Positions 11,705 to 24,574 of a stretch of DNA of 64,000 nt are shown here, one piece after another. The notes below the pieces were generated by a model, which was given only the letters and a program-made list of their open reading frames with translations, was not told the origin of the DNA and made no database searches. The first letter of the stretch is position 1; each line of letters opens with the position of its first letter. The stretch is taken from positions 104,082,436-104,146,435 of the forward strand of contig OZ005662.1 in assembly GCA_963930645.1 (NCBI GenBank), written 5' to 3'. Source of the stretch: Salticus scenicus. Taxonomy: Eukaryota > Arthropoda > Arachnida > Araneae > Salticidae. The translations under genes and the position numbers were made by a program.

Positions 11705-11905
11705 AGTTAAATGCCGTTTCTACATCTTTCATATATTAGTCTTTTACGTTTTATATATCTATTTTTATACACAGTTAAATGTCGTTTCTACATCTTTCAT
11801 ATATTAGTCTTTTACGTTTTATATATCTATTTTTATACACAGTTAAATGTCGTTTCTACATCTTTCATATATAAGTCTTTTACGTTTTTTATATCTATTT
11901 TGTAC
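11705..11905 (+). repeat. 68-bp tandem repeat, three copies
   Basis: AGTTAAATGCCG/TCG starts at 11705, 11773 and 11841, exactly 68 bp apart. Units are nearly identical (TTCTACATCTTTCATATATT, TTTTACGTTTTATATATC). The 68-residue frame at 11711-11917 merely translates the repeat. Confidence 0.95.
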
Positions 11906-12709
11906 AAGTATAGTTAAAATTCTTTCCTGTTGAATATAATACAAAATTGATTGGTTTATACGATTCGAATATCGATTATAAATCTTTTTTTCTCTTTTCT
12001 AGTATTAGTGAAATTTCTACGTAAGTCCTTATTCCTTATTTCTTCAGTTATTAATTATCTTAAATTTTGTGAGAAATTTCATTGTTATGTTTATTATTGT
12101 TATTCTTTTTAAGTCGCTCTAAGTAGAAAAGAGCAATAACTTTATTCGTAATGCTAAATTTAATACCCGTAGAAAATCAGTGAGTCAGAAATTTGTTTAT
12201 TAAAGATATTTTGCGATTAATGCCTATCTTCAATGCTTAATATTTATTAATAATACATTTTTATTCGTGTTCAAGTTAAGCAGTCGTTATTACTTTTATT
12301 TTAAAATTTATTTACTATCTTCAAGATAAATAAATAAATAAATATAAATAAATAAAATAAATATAGAAATAAAATAAATATAAACACGTAAATTTTGATT
12401 TTAAGTCTTTTTAAATATCGTTTTATGCAAATTCCTTGAAAAATGTATATAGTTATTTCAAACTAAAGAAATAACTTGTCTCTGTTATCCTTCATTTTCT
12501 TCATACAAGTGGCGATTCTTATCTGTTTCATTTTTCTAAGAACGCACCTGTAAGCATGTTAAGGGGTTTTCTATAGCATTAAAAGGAGAATATATAGGGA
12601 CGAGTTCTTCTCCGTTAAAAATCCATTGTCCCTTTACAGAAAAGGGCAAAAAACCATTGATCCTCATTAATCACTTGAGCTTGTGAAATTTGGGAATACA
12701 CGAATTTTT

Positions 12710-12741
12710 CACGGGGGCGAAAGTATCTTTTCGCCCCCGTG
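12710..12741. other. Perfect 13-bp GC-rich hairpin
   Basis: CACGGGGGCGAAA (12710-12722) and TTTCGCCCCCGTG (12729-12741) are perfectly complementary around a 6-nt loop, in an otherwise AT-rich setting. No neighbouring gene explains it. Confidence 0.9.
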
Positions 12742-13424
12742 CTTCCAGCGGGTAGAAATTTCAAACGCGAAAATAATTTAAATTTGAATTTTAATGAAAA
12801 TTTTCACATTGTTGAATTTTTTTTTTTTTTTTTTTTTCTCTCCTTCTTTCTTCATTCACTGACAGATTAGTAGAAAACAGGATGTATACTTTATACAATT
12901 CTCTTTTTGCGCGAGAGAAGCTGAATGTGCTTGAGATAACACCTTTTCAAGGTCAGTCCCTGTCCCTCGTCCCTCTGTAATCTAAGATAAATTGAAGCAG
13001 AAAGAGAAAGACTATTGTTCATGTTCATTGGTCATGGCCATTTGAAGTCGAGAGTCCCAGTGCTGAAGAAAGTGTTTATACTGCCAAGCATTAAATAGAA
13101 AAGCTTTTGTTCTGAATATTTGCTATTCATAACACAAAAATTCATTCTCAATGAATTTTTTAATTCACGAGAAAATACTAATAAGTAAAAGGAAGCAGAC
13201 TGATAATGCTGTTAAAAATACAGATTTTTATTTTTGTATTTAATTTAAATTTATAGGTATTTCTTGTATATGTTTCTTCCTTTTTTAAAAATCTTTGAAT
13301 TTATTATTATTGATTATTAACAATCTTGCACGAGAAAGTGAGAAGAGGAAGGTTTGTGGTTAGATTTAAGGTCGATTGACTACACTAGAGTTCTATGCTT
13401 ATAGGTGGAATGCCTTCCGTGGAA

Positions 13425-13580
13425 TTCTTTTTATGAGGTCCCAGCCCGTATTTAAACGATTTTTGTAGAAAACCCGAAAGGCTTGGTCGTTGAGCGCGAC
13501 CTGGGATCCAACATCAAACCCAGCACGTCCCGTTTACCACCTTTGAGAGCAGAATCGCTTGGCCACTGGTGGGGCAAGGG
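13425..13580 (-). repeat. tRNA-derived SINE-like sequence
   Basis: Read on the minus strand, an A-box-like TGGCCAAGCGATT is followed about 40 nt later by a B-box-like GGGTTTGATGTTGG, with further SINE-like body continuing to about 13425. The patch is clearly GC-richer than its surroundings. The tRNA fold is not intact, so this is not called a tRNA gene. Confidence 0.4.
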
Positions 13581-14610
13581 ATAAGGAATAATTGTTAAAA
13601 AGGATAATTAATAGATTAAAAACAGTTGTCTTAGTGGAACTGATCTCATAGTTAATGTTTTTTTAGCGGACAAGTAGATAAGGCACATTTCTACAAAACG
13701 TCTTAGATAATCAATTCATGAATTTAATAAATATATTGGAATATGTCACAAAAATCTATAATATCTAAGTTGATTTAAATACTCTTAATATGTAGATTAA
13801 GTTGTTCACATATTATTATATATATGAACAATTTCAATTTTATTTTCTCTGTTTTTGTATATTTTCGATGTAAGTAACAACAACATCCGTTTTTAAAGAA
13901 ACATTAATAAGAAATCTCATTACAAATTCAGTAAATGAAATGAGGGAACGCAGTACAATTTAAAGAATTCACTTCTGGAAAAGTTTTTAAAAAATGTTCT
14001 AAAAAAATCCTTTGAAAACTATCTTGAAAAAAGACTAAAAGGTTCAGCTTTTAAAAGGAAAGAGTAATAATAACATAACATTTAATTTAAGAGTAAATTT
14101 TTATCTTTTGAAAGTGAAGACGGAATATATAAGTAATTTTTGCTTTCTCTCTCTCTCTCTTTTTTTTTATTTATTTATTTTTTTTTTTTTCTATACATAT
14201 AGGCATAAGAATATATTCGATTTGTGAGAATTTTCACCCTTCAGTTTTTGAAGTATTTAGATGTTTTGTTTTTGGATTTTCTGAGTCTAAACTCCAAACA
14301 CTATTTGGCCATTTTTCGAAAATGTCTGTGTGCTTTTCTTGTGTATATCGAAAATTTTGTATTTGGTTAGTGTATCTCCCGAACGAATGGACGAAATTTA
14401 ACCAAATTTCATATTTATTTGGATCTTAACTTAAACTAGTGTTTTTAACTGAATTAGATTAAACTGAATTTAAAACGAATTTGGGAATCAATCGCTTAAT
14501 AAATGGTTATCCTTTCTTCTTTTTCCGCTTTTTTTTTTTTTTGTTTGTTTAATGGCAATATAGGAAAAAGTTTCGAATAAATTTACTTAATAAAATTTCT
14601 TTTAACTTTT
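13581..14610. other. Gene-free AT-rich stretch
   Basis: Nothing recognisable beyond a CT-rich and poly-T tract at about 14145-14190 and a poly-T at about 14530-14542. Confidence 0.6.
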
Positions 14611-14616
14611 CAATAT

Positions 14617-14755
14617 CAGGGATGGAACACGGGCGCAGAATTCATACCACTATCAGTGTAAGAAAATTTTCAACTTCTTAAATTAACGATATTATAGGTA
14701 GAGAAATTTCATAAACAGATTCTGGTATGAATTCTACGCCGGTGTTCCATCCCTG
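14617..14755. mobile_element. 139-bp hAT-like MITE, copy 2
   Basis: Ends CAGGGATGGAACAC and GTGTTCCATCCCTG match those at 376-514. The flanks are CAATAT at 14611-14616 and 14756-14761, a perfect 6-bp target duplication. The length is identical to copy 1. Confidence 0.9.
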
Positions 14756-14761
14756 CAATAT

Positions 14762-15535
14762 AAAATTTTATATATGATAGTAATAATTAAACAACAAAAA
14801 TTTTTTCTTTGTGTGGAGGTATCGTATCCGATTTCCCTCGGGGGCGTAAATTTTTAACATTGATATCTTTCAAAAGGACTTACCAATACATTTAAAACAA
14901 TAATTGTTTAATCGTATATTGGTGATAATTTAAAACAATTTTATTTATTTTTTTTAAATCTTTAGATATTAGCAAAAAATTCATTTCTTTCGATATTTTG
15001 TGTTATACTCCTTTGAGATGAAAATCGTCTGCATTCATCATGGAAAATAAATTTAATAAATAATCTTTACTACATGAATTGGTATGGAAAAGTACAGCAG
15101 AAAATTTTGAGCTGTCTGCAATATATTAATAGTTCTTTTTTTTTTCTTTTTAACTACAGATAAAGCACAACAATAGTAGTGAAATAAAGTTGTTTTAATG
15201 ACAGATTTTATTAAGCCTCATATTCATAAAGTATATATATATATTTAATTAGTAAATCTATAGAAATTAAATAATGAATTTAGAAAGAAAATTACAACTT
15301 AGAAAGAAATTACAAAGATGCCTACAGTACGGGATTTTATAAAGTCGATCAAAAATTTAACGGGATTTAATTTCATGATTACAAAATTTTAATTTTTATA
15401 CTGCCATGAAACAAGAAAATTTTTAGTGATTCTATATATATATATCAATATATATATATCATGCTTTCCGTTCACTCTACCCTCTTTTTTTTTTTTCTTT
15501 TGTTTCAGGATATTTTTTAAGCAGAACTTTCAATA

Positions 15536-15580
<45 letters not shown>

Positions 15581-18340
15581 GTACAAGTCAAAATGACAGC
15601 TGTGATGCTTGAAAAGCACAAAAAATGAATTTACTGAGAATTATTTTGTTTTATTATATATTATTATTATTATTTTGCTAAAAACTGACACCTAAAATAA
15701 CAATAGCCCATAGGTATTTTATTTTATTTTGTTGTTGTTTTGTTGTAAAGAAATAAACATGTTTGTTTTAAATATATATAATATATATCGCCTTTTCTTT
15801 CTTTCAATAGTTACAATGAAATTTAATTTTAAATTCATATAACTATATATATTCTTCTTATCTGCACTTTTAGTTATTTATTTTCAAACTGTGCGGCATG
15901 TAAATCTAAACTTAAAAAACTGAGAAAAGAAAAAGAGGAAGTAGGGCATTCCTTTTCTCAAAGGGTGCATCCATGATCCATTGACCTTTTTGGAATGCGC
16001 AATGTGCCTGTTAGAAATTTGAAAAGCAACGCTAAACTTGAGATTTTGTAAAGGGCTTATCTTTTCTCGGACACAACGGGTTGAGAATTTAAGCCTTTTT
16101 CAAATTCAAGGCTTGATCTCACCGCAAAATAGAGCAGGCGACACCGAGAACGACTGGCTTTTAAAAATGAGTCTGCTACATTTTGTTCAAGTTCAACTTA
16201 TAACAAAAGTAAACAATAACATATGTGATTTGATGCCCTGAAAAATATCTCCGATCGGCGCCAGCCAGCTATCTTTCTTTTTGTTAACTTTGAATTTCTG
16301 TAACTATGGGTTATTATTTGTGGAGTACAAGTTTTTATCGTAAACCCCACAACACAAAAGAATGGGTGGAAGGTGGAATAGTTTACAATTTTCATATCTC
16401 TAACTAAGACAGGCCGGACTATACTATGAGCTCCTTGATCGATAGGATGAGGATTAACTAAAGTGTTTGTTAAACACAACACATTAAGGTCCTTCGAAAT
16501 CGGAATAAATTCTATAGATCAAAAAAGAAGATTACAATAACAGTATGGCCTGTATGTCTAAGTTTTAGACAGTTAGATACAATGACAGAAACACCCTGAT
16601 GAGCGATTGCATATATCAGGAGAAATTGTCTACAAAAATTAGAAAAACGGTCAGCATCTTCTAGGCGCCATGAGCCTAAACAAATGATAGATAAAAAACA
16701 TTCATGAACTCCTCCTACAAATAACACCATTGGAGGTGAGAAAATAAACAAAACGTCCCCCCCCCTCCCTTCCCCATTGAACTTTACTCTGAACTTTACT
16801 GTCTTCATTTGCTTAAGTGATTAATACAGTATTTTCCTTACACATTTCTTTTTTCCTTTAGAAAGAAATATTCTAATGAAAACCTTATTCTTATGTTTAT
16901 GTAATAAATGTAATACTAAAGAAAAAAACTTAAATAAGAAAAGAACATAAAATAAGTTAAATAATAATAATTAATAATTTAATTTGAATACGATATGTAC
17001 ATATATATATATATTATTAATAGTTGAATTTTAAAAAGATTTACAGTTTTCTATCATCAGCATATATAAAGGATAAACAAGCTCGTACAGAAATAAAAAT
17101 GTGTACACATTATTTGGAAACAGCACTGAAAACGCATTTATTTTTACGAAATTTCTTTTAAAGAAATAAATGTTTTAAAGATTATAGCTTCTAATTTTAA
17201 GTATACGAGAAAAAAAAAAAAAAAAAAAGTGCTGTACTTTCTTATTTTACACTCGTATAAACAGACGACTAAACACTGAGATTTTTCTTCCCATGAGCTG
17301 TTTATGCACCCTTTGTTTATTTAACAGTTATTTTCTATTTAATAAGTTATTTATTAGTAAATTATATATTATTTAAATTTATTATTAATGTTTTAATTAT
17401 GTCTTGAGTCTCCTTTTGATTTAGTTAAATGTTTTTGAACACAATTTAGTGGTTTTCTTAGGGACCGTGGATGAAATATGATAAATCGTCAAATAGCGGT
17501 CCTCAAATAAAAAAAATGCCAAAATCTACTTGATTTTGGACTTTTATTTTATTTTTGAACACTTTATATAAAATACATGTTTATTCCTTTATAGTACGCT
17601 AAATAGTAAGCGAAATATTCTAATGATTTATCCAAGAACTCAAAACTGACATTGTCTGTGGTACAATCAAATAAAGACTAATTAAGTAAAACCATTTGCA
17701 CTATTTAAAATATATATATATATTTCAAAACAAAGGAACCTCTAAATGATGGAATTTGTCTCCTACGTGCATAAGCAAACGTATTGGAAATTTGAGAATA
17801 AAAAACTACCCCAAAACAGTGGGTCCACTATTCAGAAGTGTCCGTTAAATAAATTTTTACTTACAATTAAATTAATAAGTTATAATTAAGAGTTATAAGT
17901 TTAATTAAGCATTAAATTAAGAATGTTCATGGTATTTGGTAATTTTTAAAATGTAAATTACCTATGAATGTGCTCATAAAGAATAAGATCTATTTAGAAA
18001 AGGGATTAAAAAATAAAAAAATAATAAAAATAATAAAAATAAAAATGAACGTTTAATGAGTTTCGCTCGTTTTTAAAAATGAACTTGAACTGAGCGCGTT
18101 CATTTCTTTCAGACATGAGTTTGAACGCGAACTAGCTCGTTTTTTACACGATGAACTTGAGTTTGAACTAGTTCGTTTTTTTCGTGAACTTGCACAACAC
18201 TGATGCATATATATATATATATTATTTTATTTTACTTTGCTTTATCAGTGAAAACTGTTACAGTTCACTGGTTAATTAAAATAAAATTTTATTAAATTTT
18301 CCCGGTGGCCAAAACGTGTTAAGTTGGCAACTATGTAGTA
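14762..18340. other. Gene-free stretch with scattered GC-richer patches
   Basis: AT-rich sequence with (TA)n at about 15538-15582. Patches at 15950-16480 and 16510-16800 have more balanced composition and short reading frames on both strands (16038-16241 plus; 16198-16482 and 16512-16808 minus), none with a recognisable domain. A reverse-complement copy of the GAACGCGTTC repeat is at about 18040-18205. Confidence 0.5.
18040..18205 (-). repeat. GAACGCGTTC-type repeat, second copy
   Basis: On the minus strand this begins CAGTGTTGTGCAAGTTCACG and continues with GAAC/GTTC palindromes and TTACACGA-type segments like those at 1770-1870. It is longer and more diverged than the first copy. Confidence 0.55.
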
Positions 18341-18348
18341 AATGTAGT

Positions 18349-18544
18349 CAGAGTTTTCAACTTTAATAATTTAATCAAGATCATTTTTAGCCCCGCCTTC
18401 TTTTTTGCACCCGAAATTTTGTAGATTATTTCTCTATTATATTGGCAATGATTAAATTGGAAGAAAATTTATAAAAATTTCCTGTATGAAAAAGAGGCGT
18501 GGCTATAAACGCTCATGCGTAAATTACAAAAGTTGGGAACTCTG
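18349..18544. mobile_element. 196-bp hAT MITE with 8-bp TSD
   Basis: The ends are CAGAGTTTTCAACTTT and the complement of AGTTGGGAACTCTG; inward lies the GCCCCGCC/GGCGTGGC pair seen in the other CATAGTTGCCAAC-like elements. The flanks AATGTAGT (18341-18348 and 18545-18552) are a perfect 8-bp duplication, as expected for hAT. Confidence 0.9.
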
Positions 18545-18552
18545 AATGTAGT

Positions 18553-19550
18553 AAACTCCTGCTCAATTCATGTGTTGAACAGCGGTGGAGAGCTAATCAA
18601 TATATTCTTTAACCACATTTCTTGCGACCATGGAAGCCTCTGCGCAAGTGCAGATTGAACGAGTCCAGTGTTAAAATAGGGGTGACTGAGAGAAAACAAG
18701 CGATAAGGGAACACCGAACAACTGGATGTTTGCCAAATAACTATCTCTCGGCCAATTTTGCATCCCTCTAAAATTTTGGACTCGGCCTCACTGCTAGGCG
18801 TAGGAAACGTGGTCGCACTATACCTCTACTTCATTCTAAAAACGCTAACGTAAATAATCAATCTTTCAAATTCCTTTACGATAAACAGATCGTGCCTGAG
18901 GCGGATCTGCGTTTCTTGATAGGCAGAATCTAAAAGCTCTAATGGTCAGCCGTTATCTCATAACTTTTCACTCAATAATAGAAATTGTTTAGTCTTTACT
19001 GGTTTTGATATATTAAAATGTCAGACATTTAAAGATTGTAATTTTTTAACTATCTAAACAAATACTTTGAGTTCTCCCTCTCCTTTTTCACCGAACGAAG
19101 TTGTCTTCTAATACAAATTTTATGAAATAATATTAATAACACACTAGTAAAAAAGATCTACTTAAAAATGAGAAGATTAGCTTTCTCATGTCCTTTTGAG
19201 AAGATTTTTCTCAAAAAAATACGAGACCTCTTGCTTTTGCAAAAATGAGAATATTAGAAGAAATAAGTTATAATTAAAATTACCTATAATTTAATTTTAT
19301 GAAGACGTTACGATAAATTTTAATTTGTTTTATAAATCTTTTTAATAAAGCGCACTGCTAAAACTTACTTCTCGAAAAAAAAAAAAAAAAAGATAGAATT
19401 TTCTCAAAAATAAGCAGGATATTCTCAGTTTTGGGAAGTTTCATCTTTTATAAAAGCTTCGAGAGGAAACTTCTCACTTTAAAATTTTTTTTTCTCATTT
19501 AACTATTCATTTCATGTTCTGTCTTGTAATATTTTGATGAGAGTCGTTTA
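18553..19550. other. Gene-free stretch related to 31.8-32.4 kb
   Basis: The part 18850-19150 (CAGATCGTGCCTGAGGCGG, TTGATATATTAAAATG, CCGAACGAAGTTG, TTAATAACACACTA) is a diverged copy of 31790-32435, where a TTAA-type MITE is inserted. The 18560-18840 part is GC-richer but shows no recognisable coding motif. Confidence 0.6.
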
Positions 19551-19554
19551 GTTT

Positions 19555-19635
19555 GTGAACGCCGTGGCTCACATGTAGATCAGCGGACTACCCAAACACA
19601 GATTCTGGGTTCGATCACCGTCAAGGGAAGTTGTT
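19555..19635 (+). repeat. tRNA-derived SINE-like fragment
   Basis: CGCCGTGGCTCA resembles an A-box region and GGGTTCGATCACCG a B box about 45 nt downstream. The start CGCCGTGGC is the same as the tRNA-like segment in the gypsy LTRs (34899 and 40121). The cloverleaf is not intact. Confidence 0.45.
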
Positions 19636-20250
19636 TAAAACTTGGTTTTATTTAAATCTCTTTTAGTTATACCTTGATATCAAATTGGCCATAAACCTTT
19701 ATTTTTTGCAATTAGATAATAATTTATAATTTGATGATCGTGGTACTTTTTCCTAATTTTTAAATTTATTAAAATAATATAAGCAAGGGAAGTATTTTTA
19801 ATATACACTTTTTAATGTATTTATAAGTAACATTTTTACATTAACGTATTGCAAATATTACATTATCATACTGAAATAATCCCTTTCTGTATTCAATGAA
19901 TAATTCAATAAATGCAGAAGGAATAATTTCAAGACGCTAATATATACTTCCAACTTTTATAAAAATCTCTCTTTTCAAATGAAGAACCATTCTCCATGAA
20001 AAAAACTAATCTGTTCTAGCAACTATTAAAAAAAAAGTCAGTTTATACATATGTTCTCTAGCTTGATCTCAATTTCCGTCTTACATGCAAATCACTTTTG
20101 CTCATGCTAGTTTTAAATATATGAAATAAAAAATAAAGGAAGAAATTCGAAAGTTTGTTACACTTTTATGTGAATTTACTGGATTTAGTTTAAAATATTT
20201 CTTAAGGGAAGTATTAGAAAACACGTTAGAAATCTTACAAATTATATTAA

Positions 20251-20467
20251 CTCCTTAACTGCCAGAGGCATATATGTTCGTTTTCCTGAAGTAAGGTCCT
20301 TTGCATTCTACTACTACCACTGAAACTACTAACAAGGTTTGACAATGCAATAAAACCTTGAAAAAGATCTTGATAGTTTTTTTTCAAAGATTTACTGATT
20401 TCAAAGTTGAATGAGAACAGTGGCACTTTGAAGTGAATCTCGTAAATTTTCGTCGGCATGTAAAGGG
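20251..20467. mobile_element. 217-bp piggyBac-like MITE
   Basis: The left end CTCCTTAACTGCC is preceded by TTAA (20247-20250); the right end GGCATGTAAAGGG is followed by TTAT. The inverted ends are imperfect. A related single end (AATCTCGTAAATGTTCGTCGG) is at about 22500-22535. The minus-strand frame across it (20247-20489) is not a gene. Confidence 0.6.
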
Positions 20468-20938
20468 TTATAAGGAAAACACAATTCAATAATTTAAGCC
20501 GTTTTAATGCATATTTCTTTTAAAAAATTAAAACAGGACATAGATGCAATGAATATAGACAGTTTTATTTTAGAATGCACATATACTATGTGTAAGATAG
20601 TTTCAATTTTGATTCAACACTACATATATTAAATATGTTATGTGTAAAGAATTCAGATTTTACAATTATATTTTAAAGATGATTTACAATTACTAGACAT
20701 ATGCTTCCTGTAATATATGGTACAAAAATATATGGTATAGTTTATAATATATTTCTTATAATATAGCCTGTAATATATGGTATAGCTTTATTCGTTTATA
20801 GGACAGAAAAACGTAGGATTTATTATAGGCTATGGTAAAACTTTATTTATAAATCAATTTATTTGTTAAGAAAAATAAAACATACTTTTAACATATAGAT
20901 AACTCACATATATGTAAACTGTTATGAACACTTTCACG

Positions 20939-21174
20939 ACCGCTCATATAGATTCACGTAATTTGAAAATCTGTAATTCTGCCAGTGGGCGTTTCTTTCC
21001 TAATTTGTATGTTACTTATTTCTTAACTTGAAAGAACTTACTTATATTGTATATTCATTTGTAATATAAATTTGAATGCATACAATTTTGTTCTGAAATA
21101 TTTTATCTCGGGAAAATAACGCCAATAGGCGAATTTTACTGTCGAAAAAAAAAAATCATGCGGTCGTAAAAGTG
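20939..21174. mobile_element. TTAA-type MITE (CACTTTCGCGACCGC family), copy 1
   Basis: Ends CACTTTCACGACCGC and GCGGTCGTAAAAGTG are inverted copies. Inside lie GGGCGTTTCTTTC and the inverted ACGCCAATAGGCG region. Flanks TGAA and TTGA are decayed forms of TTAA. Other copies are at 30044-30347 and 32063-32398. Confidence 0.75.
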
Positions 21175-21179
21175 TTGAT

Positions 21180-22775
21180 GCTTATTAATATTTCTAAATT
21201 TTTATGTTTTAATATTTATACTTTGATAAACATTTTTTTTTCTTGAAGTATAGGTATGTACGAAGTTTTACATTACAAAATGAGCATTTGTGTCTTTTTA
21301 ACACTCTTATTGTTTACGTTTATAAATTAAACGATTAGTAGCTCTATTTCTCGAAATATATTATTTTTCTTATCCCATTATATAAAAAGGAAAAACACCA
21401 TTGCATGACAATACTACTAATAAAAATTTTAAAAAAATCGCATTAAATGTAATTTACAGTACAGCGAAAATTAATGCGTAACAGTGTTTCCAGAACAGAC
21501 GGATATCTCTATCCATTCATTACTAATATTTGTAAAAATTATACTTAATATACATCACAAAAGACTTATTTTCGAAGTGAGAAAGCAAGCTTTACCATTA
21601 AAAATTAATGGTGATTTTGAATAATATATCGACCAGATTTGGTAACACTACTGCAGAATATATATATTTACTGTTAATCTATCTATTTTTTGGCATCCAC
21701 AACTTGTCATTTGAAATACTGTTTTATTGCATTCTACCTTTTTTGCTGAATTATATATATTACATAGTTTATCACTTACTTTGTTTGATAATTAATATTA
21801 GTGCAAATAAAAATTAAATTAATTAAATTTTTGTTTGAGTTAAAAACGTTTTTATTATTATTATTTAAAACACTTATCTTGCTGTCTTTTTTAGTAAGGT
21901 TTACATGTTTAAATAACATTTAAAATTTATATAATGTCCAATAAACTCATTTACCTAGTATTTCGTTAAAATAAACTATCGGTTGATTTCACTTCTTAAC
22001 AAAATTATACTAAGAATTTACACATAGTGCTTCAAAAAAAAAAAAAAAAAAAAAAAAAAATCTACAGAAAAATTCACTTTTACAGTATTCCATCAATAGT
22101 TTCCTTAAAATATTCTGAAAGTAAATGTGCATCTATCTAAGCATTCAAAACGTATCGAAATATTATTTGGTTTATTTAAGCATTTTTATTGCCTCGGACA
22201 ATACCATGCATTCGAAAGGAATCGCAACACTTTGCCTACCAAAATTTTGAACTTTCCTGCACTTTGAATATTGATTATAGAAATATCTAAACTATTCGAG
22301 GAAAGGAATAAGAAACTTCTTAGTACTTTTCTACGTGTTTAATAAATCTCAATAAACCTTCTTTTATGTCATATACAATACTAAACAATTTATGTTTTTC
22401 TTAAAATTAAATTTCTCGAATAAAACAAATTGCAGTGACATTAAATATAGATATACGGAAAATATTACAAATGTATAATTTTTAATACATAAGGATACAA
22501 AATCTCGTAAATGTTCGTCGGCAGGTAGGGGTTAATGAATAAATCTTTCGCATCGTTATCTGACAATAGTAATAAAGTAAAATAAAGTTTTCGTTTGATG
22601 TTGCAGTGTGGTAGGAACATAATAAATAAATCGAAGGATGGAGTCAGCAAGGATGAAACAGGGAAGTAGTTTGTACAGAAATAACAGTGTGTGACTTGGT
22701 TTACTGAAACGAACTCAGACAGCAGAGTTCAGATAAATTTCGGATCGTGTTACGAGAAATAATCACCCTTTCGAA
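21180..22775. other. Gene-free AT-rich stretch
   Basis: Contains a 28-bp poly-A (about 22033-22060) and the solo MITE end near 22500. Reading frames at 21608-21817 and 22465-22650 are low-complexity and unconvincing. Confidence 0.6.
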
Positions 22776-22779
22776 CAGG

Positions 22780-23001
22780 CATAAGAAAATTGCACATGCA
22801 CTGGAAATTTACAAAAACAGGAAGTATGGATTTGAAGCACCATGTAAGCAAAACAACAGGAAGTGACGATGATATGGCGCGAATTCGAGAGATTTTACAA
22901 TATCCACCACAGATGTCTGTTCGTAAGGCATCAGAGGAAGTGCTAATTCCTCCTACGATAATCCAGAGGACACTCCTGAAGCGTCTGGAGAGACTTAAAT
23001 A
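22780..23001 (+). pseudogene. Transposase N-terminal helix-turn-helix relic
   Basis: An open frame of about 70 codons contains DDDMARIREILQYPPQ and SVRKASEEV followed by TIIQRTLLKRLERL. This is the pattern of the N-terminal HTH/DUF4817-type region of mariner-like transposases (variable residues, then an RIREIL helix, then SVRKAS and an RTLLKRL recognition helix). The family's following catalytic domain is absent, and the frame stops at 22999-23001. It is a 5'-derived fragment with no visible terminal repeats. The exact transposon family is uncertain. Confidence 0.55.
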
Positions 23002-23054
23002 GTTACAGGAAATCAAAGCATGCGAGAAGCCCAAACTTTGTAGCATTTACCTAA

Positions 23055-23275
23055 CACTTTGCGGCGCAGGACAATTTAAAACATTTAAATTATACTGCCA
23101 CCGGAATTCATGAACTAAATTAAACTAAAACAAATTTTTAATTTTAAGACTTAAAAAACTGGCCGTTTCTGATATGTTATAAACGTGAATTTTTGCTAAA
23201 AATTTCGGGGATGAATTTTTGCAGCTGGATCTTAAATTTTGCGTCCTCGCAGCGAGGACGGCGCGCGTTAAGGGG
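23055..23275. mobile_element. TTAA-type MITE with GC-rich ends
   Basis: The left end CACTTTGCGGCGC (preceded by CTAA) and the right end GGCGCGCGTTAAGGGG (followed by TTAA, 23276-23279) are loosely inverted. Near the right end is a perfect palindrome, CGTCCTCGC-A-GCGAGGACG. Termini of this type with TTAA flanks suggest a piggyBac-like origin, but the inverted repeats are weak. Confidence 0.45.
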
Positions 23276-23279
23276 TTAA

Positions 23280-24570
23280 GACATTATTACAAGTGTAGAT
23301 AGAGATAAACAATATCTGAAACACGCTGCATTTTAGTGAATCAAATTTCATATATATGACAAAATTTATAAACATAACGTACACATCTGGTGCTTGACCA
23401 ATTCACAAGCTGTAAGAGAGATCTGGTGCGTGATAGTTCCAAAGTTAATATCTGTTGCTGTATACCAGTTCAGTTAACTACATTATAAGCTGTTTCTTTA
23501 GCCGAAAATCTGTGAATGCAACGAATTATTGTGATATGCTTGAACTGTACCCAATATCACAATTTTATAACCGATAAACTCATGCTTTATTCCATTAAGA
23601 TATTTTAACTCTATACTCAGCTTTTTTAGTGAGACGTCTCCTTAAGAAAACGTTCCCAAATCGTGGAATTGGGAGAGATGGAAAGAGCCATAAATACGGT
23701 TAGGTTATTTATAGTCTAATCGATATCCCGACATTACGCATTTTGACATATTTTCGTTATGTTACGTCAAAGACATAATCACGGTTCATACTCTTGACCT
23801 TTTTCCAGGTCACTTTCAAAGACCAGAAGTTTTCGTTTTTTGTATTATTACTAATTTTATACTGAAATCTTTATAGTATTTTTATAGTAATGTGTTGTGA
23901 TTAAATAGGATAGTTATTCATAAATGAAAATAATGATAACAATAATAGCGAAATTTTCTCATCCCTGAAAGAAACCTTGAAAAAAGGCGGGGAGGACAAA
24001 CCTGTTAATGTACCGTACTGCTATGTATGATGTTGCTGATTTCAAGATAAGAATAACGGTAGCTTTTGAGACAATTGACGTTGACATGACATGTTAGAAC
24101 GAGATTGAATATGGTTGGACTATCAAGTAGATTCGGAACGTGCCAAAAAAGGACCGTATGTAGAAACTGATTAAAAAAGAAGGATGTATTTTTTGAATTA
24201 TGAATCACATAAATGTCACAGTTTTTTCTCTAATTTAATTACAAATCGAGTTATATTTCGTTGAAATTGTAAAGTACATTTCGAGAATGTCACCGTAAAA
24301 ATCGTATCACAACGCAACACTACGGTGAAATTTTTCAAATGGCTATCGAAAAAGTGAATCGCTATAAAATGCGTACGCGTTGAAAACAGTTAAAGAAGAT
24401 CATCCAAAATTCGTTCGACTTTGTGTTGTGTTGTGTTAAAGATTGTATGGGGAAAAAAGAGATACATGTGAGATTTTTGCTCTAAAATATAGCTCACACA
24501 AATACCTAAAAAATTATTTCTGGAATTTTAGAAATTCTTCCCAGGTGGTGCGAGAAAAGGGTTTTATAGA
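23280..24570. other. Gene-free stretch
   Basis: The part 23860-24000 (TAGTAATGTGTTGTGATTAA, then ATAGGATAG) is a diverged piece of block A (920-1000). No coding signal is recognised elsewhere. Confidence 0.55.
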
Positions 24571-24574
24571 GCAA

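Noticed and set aside
10530..11920. CRISPR-like array
   Set aside because: The repeats are long, diverged and adjacent without unique spacers; this is eukaryotic tandem repeat DNA.
16198..16808. Two minus-strand frames of 94 and 98 codons
   Set aside because: Balanced composition but no recognisable motif, conservation or splice context.
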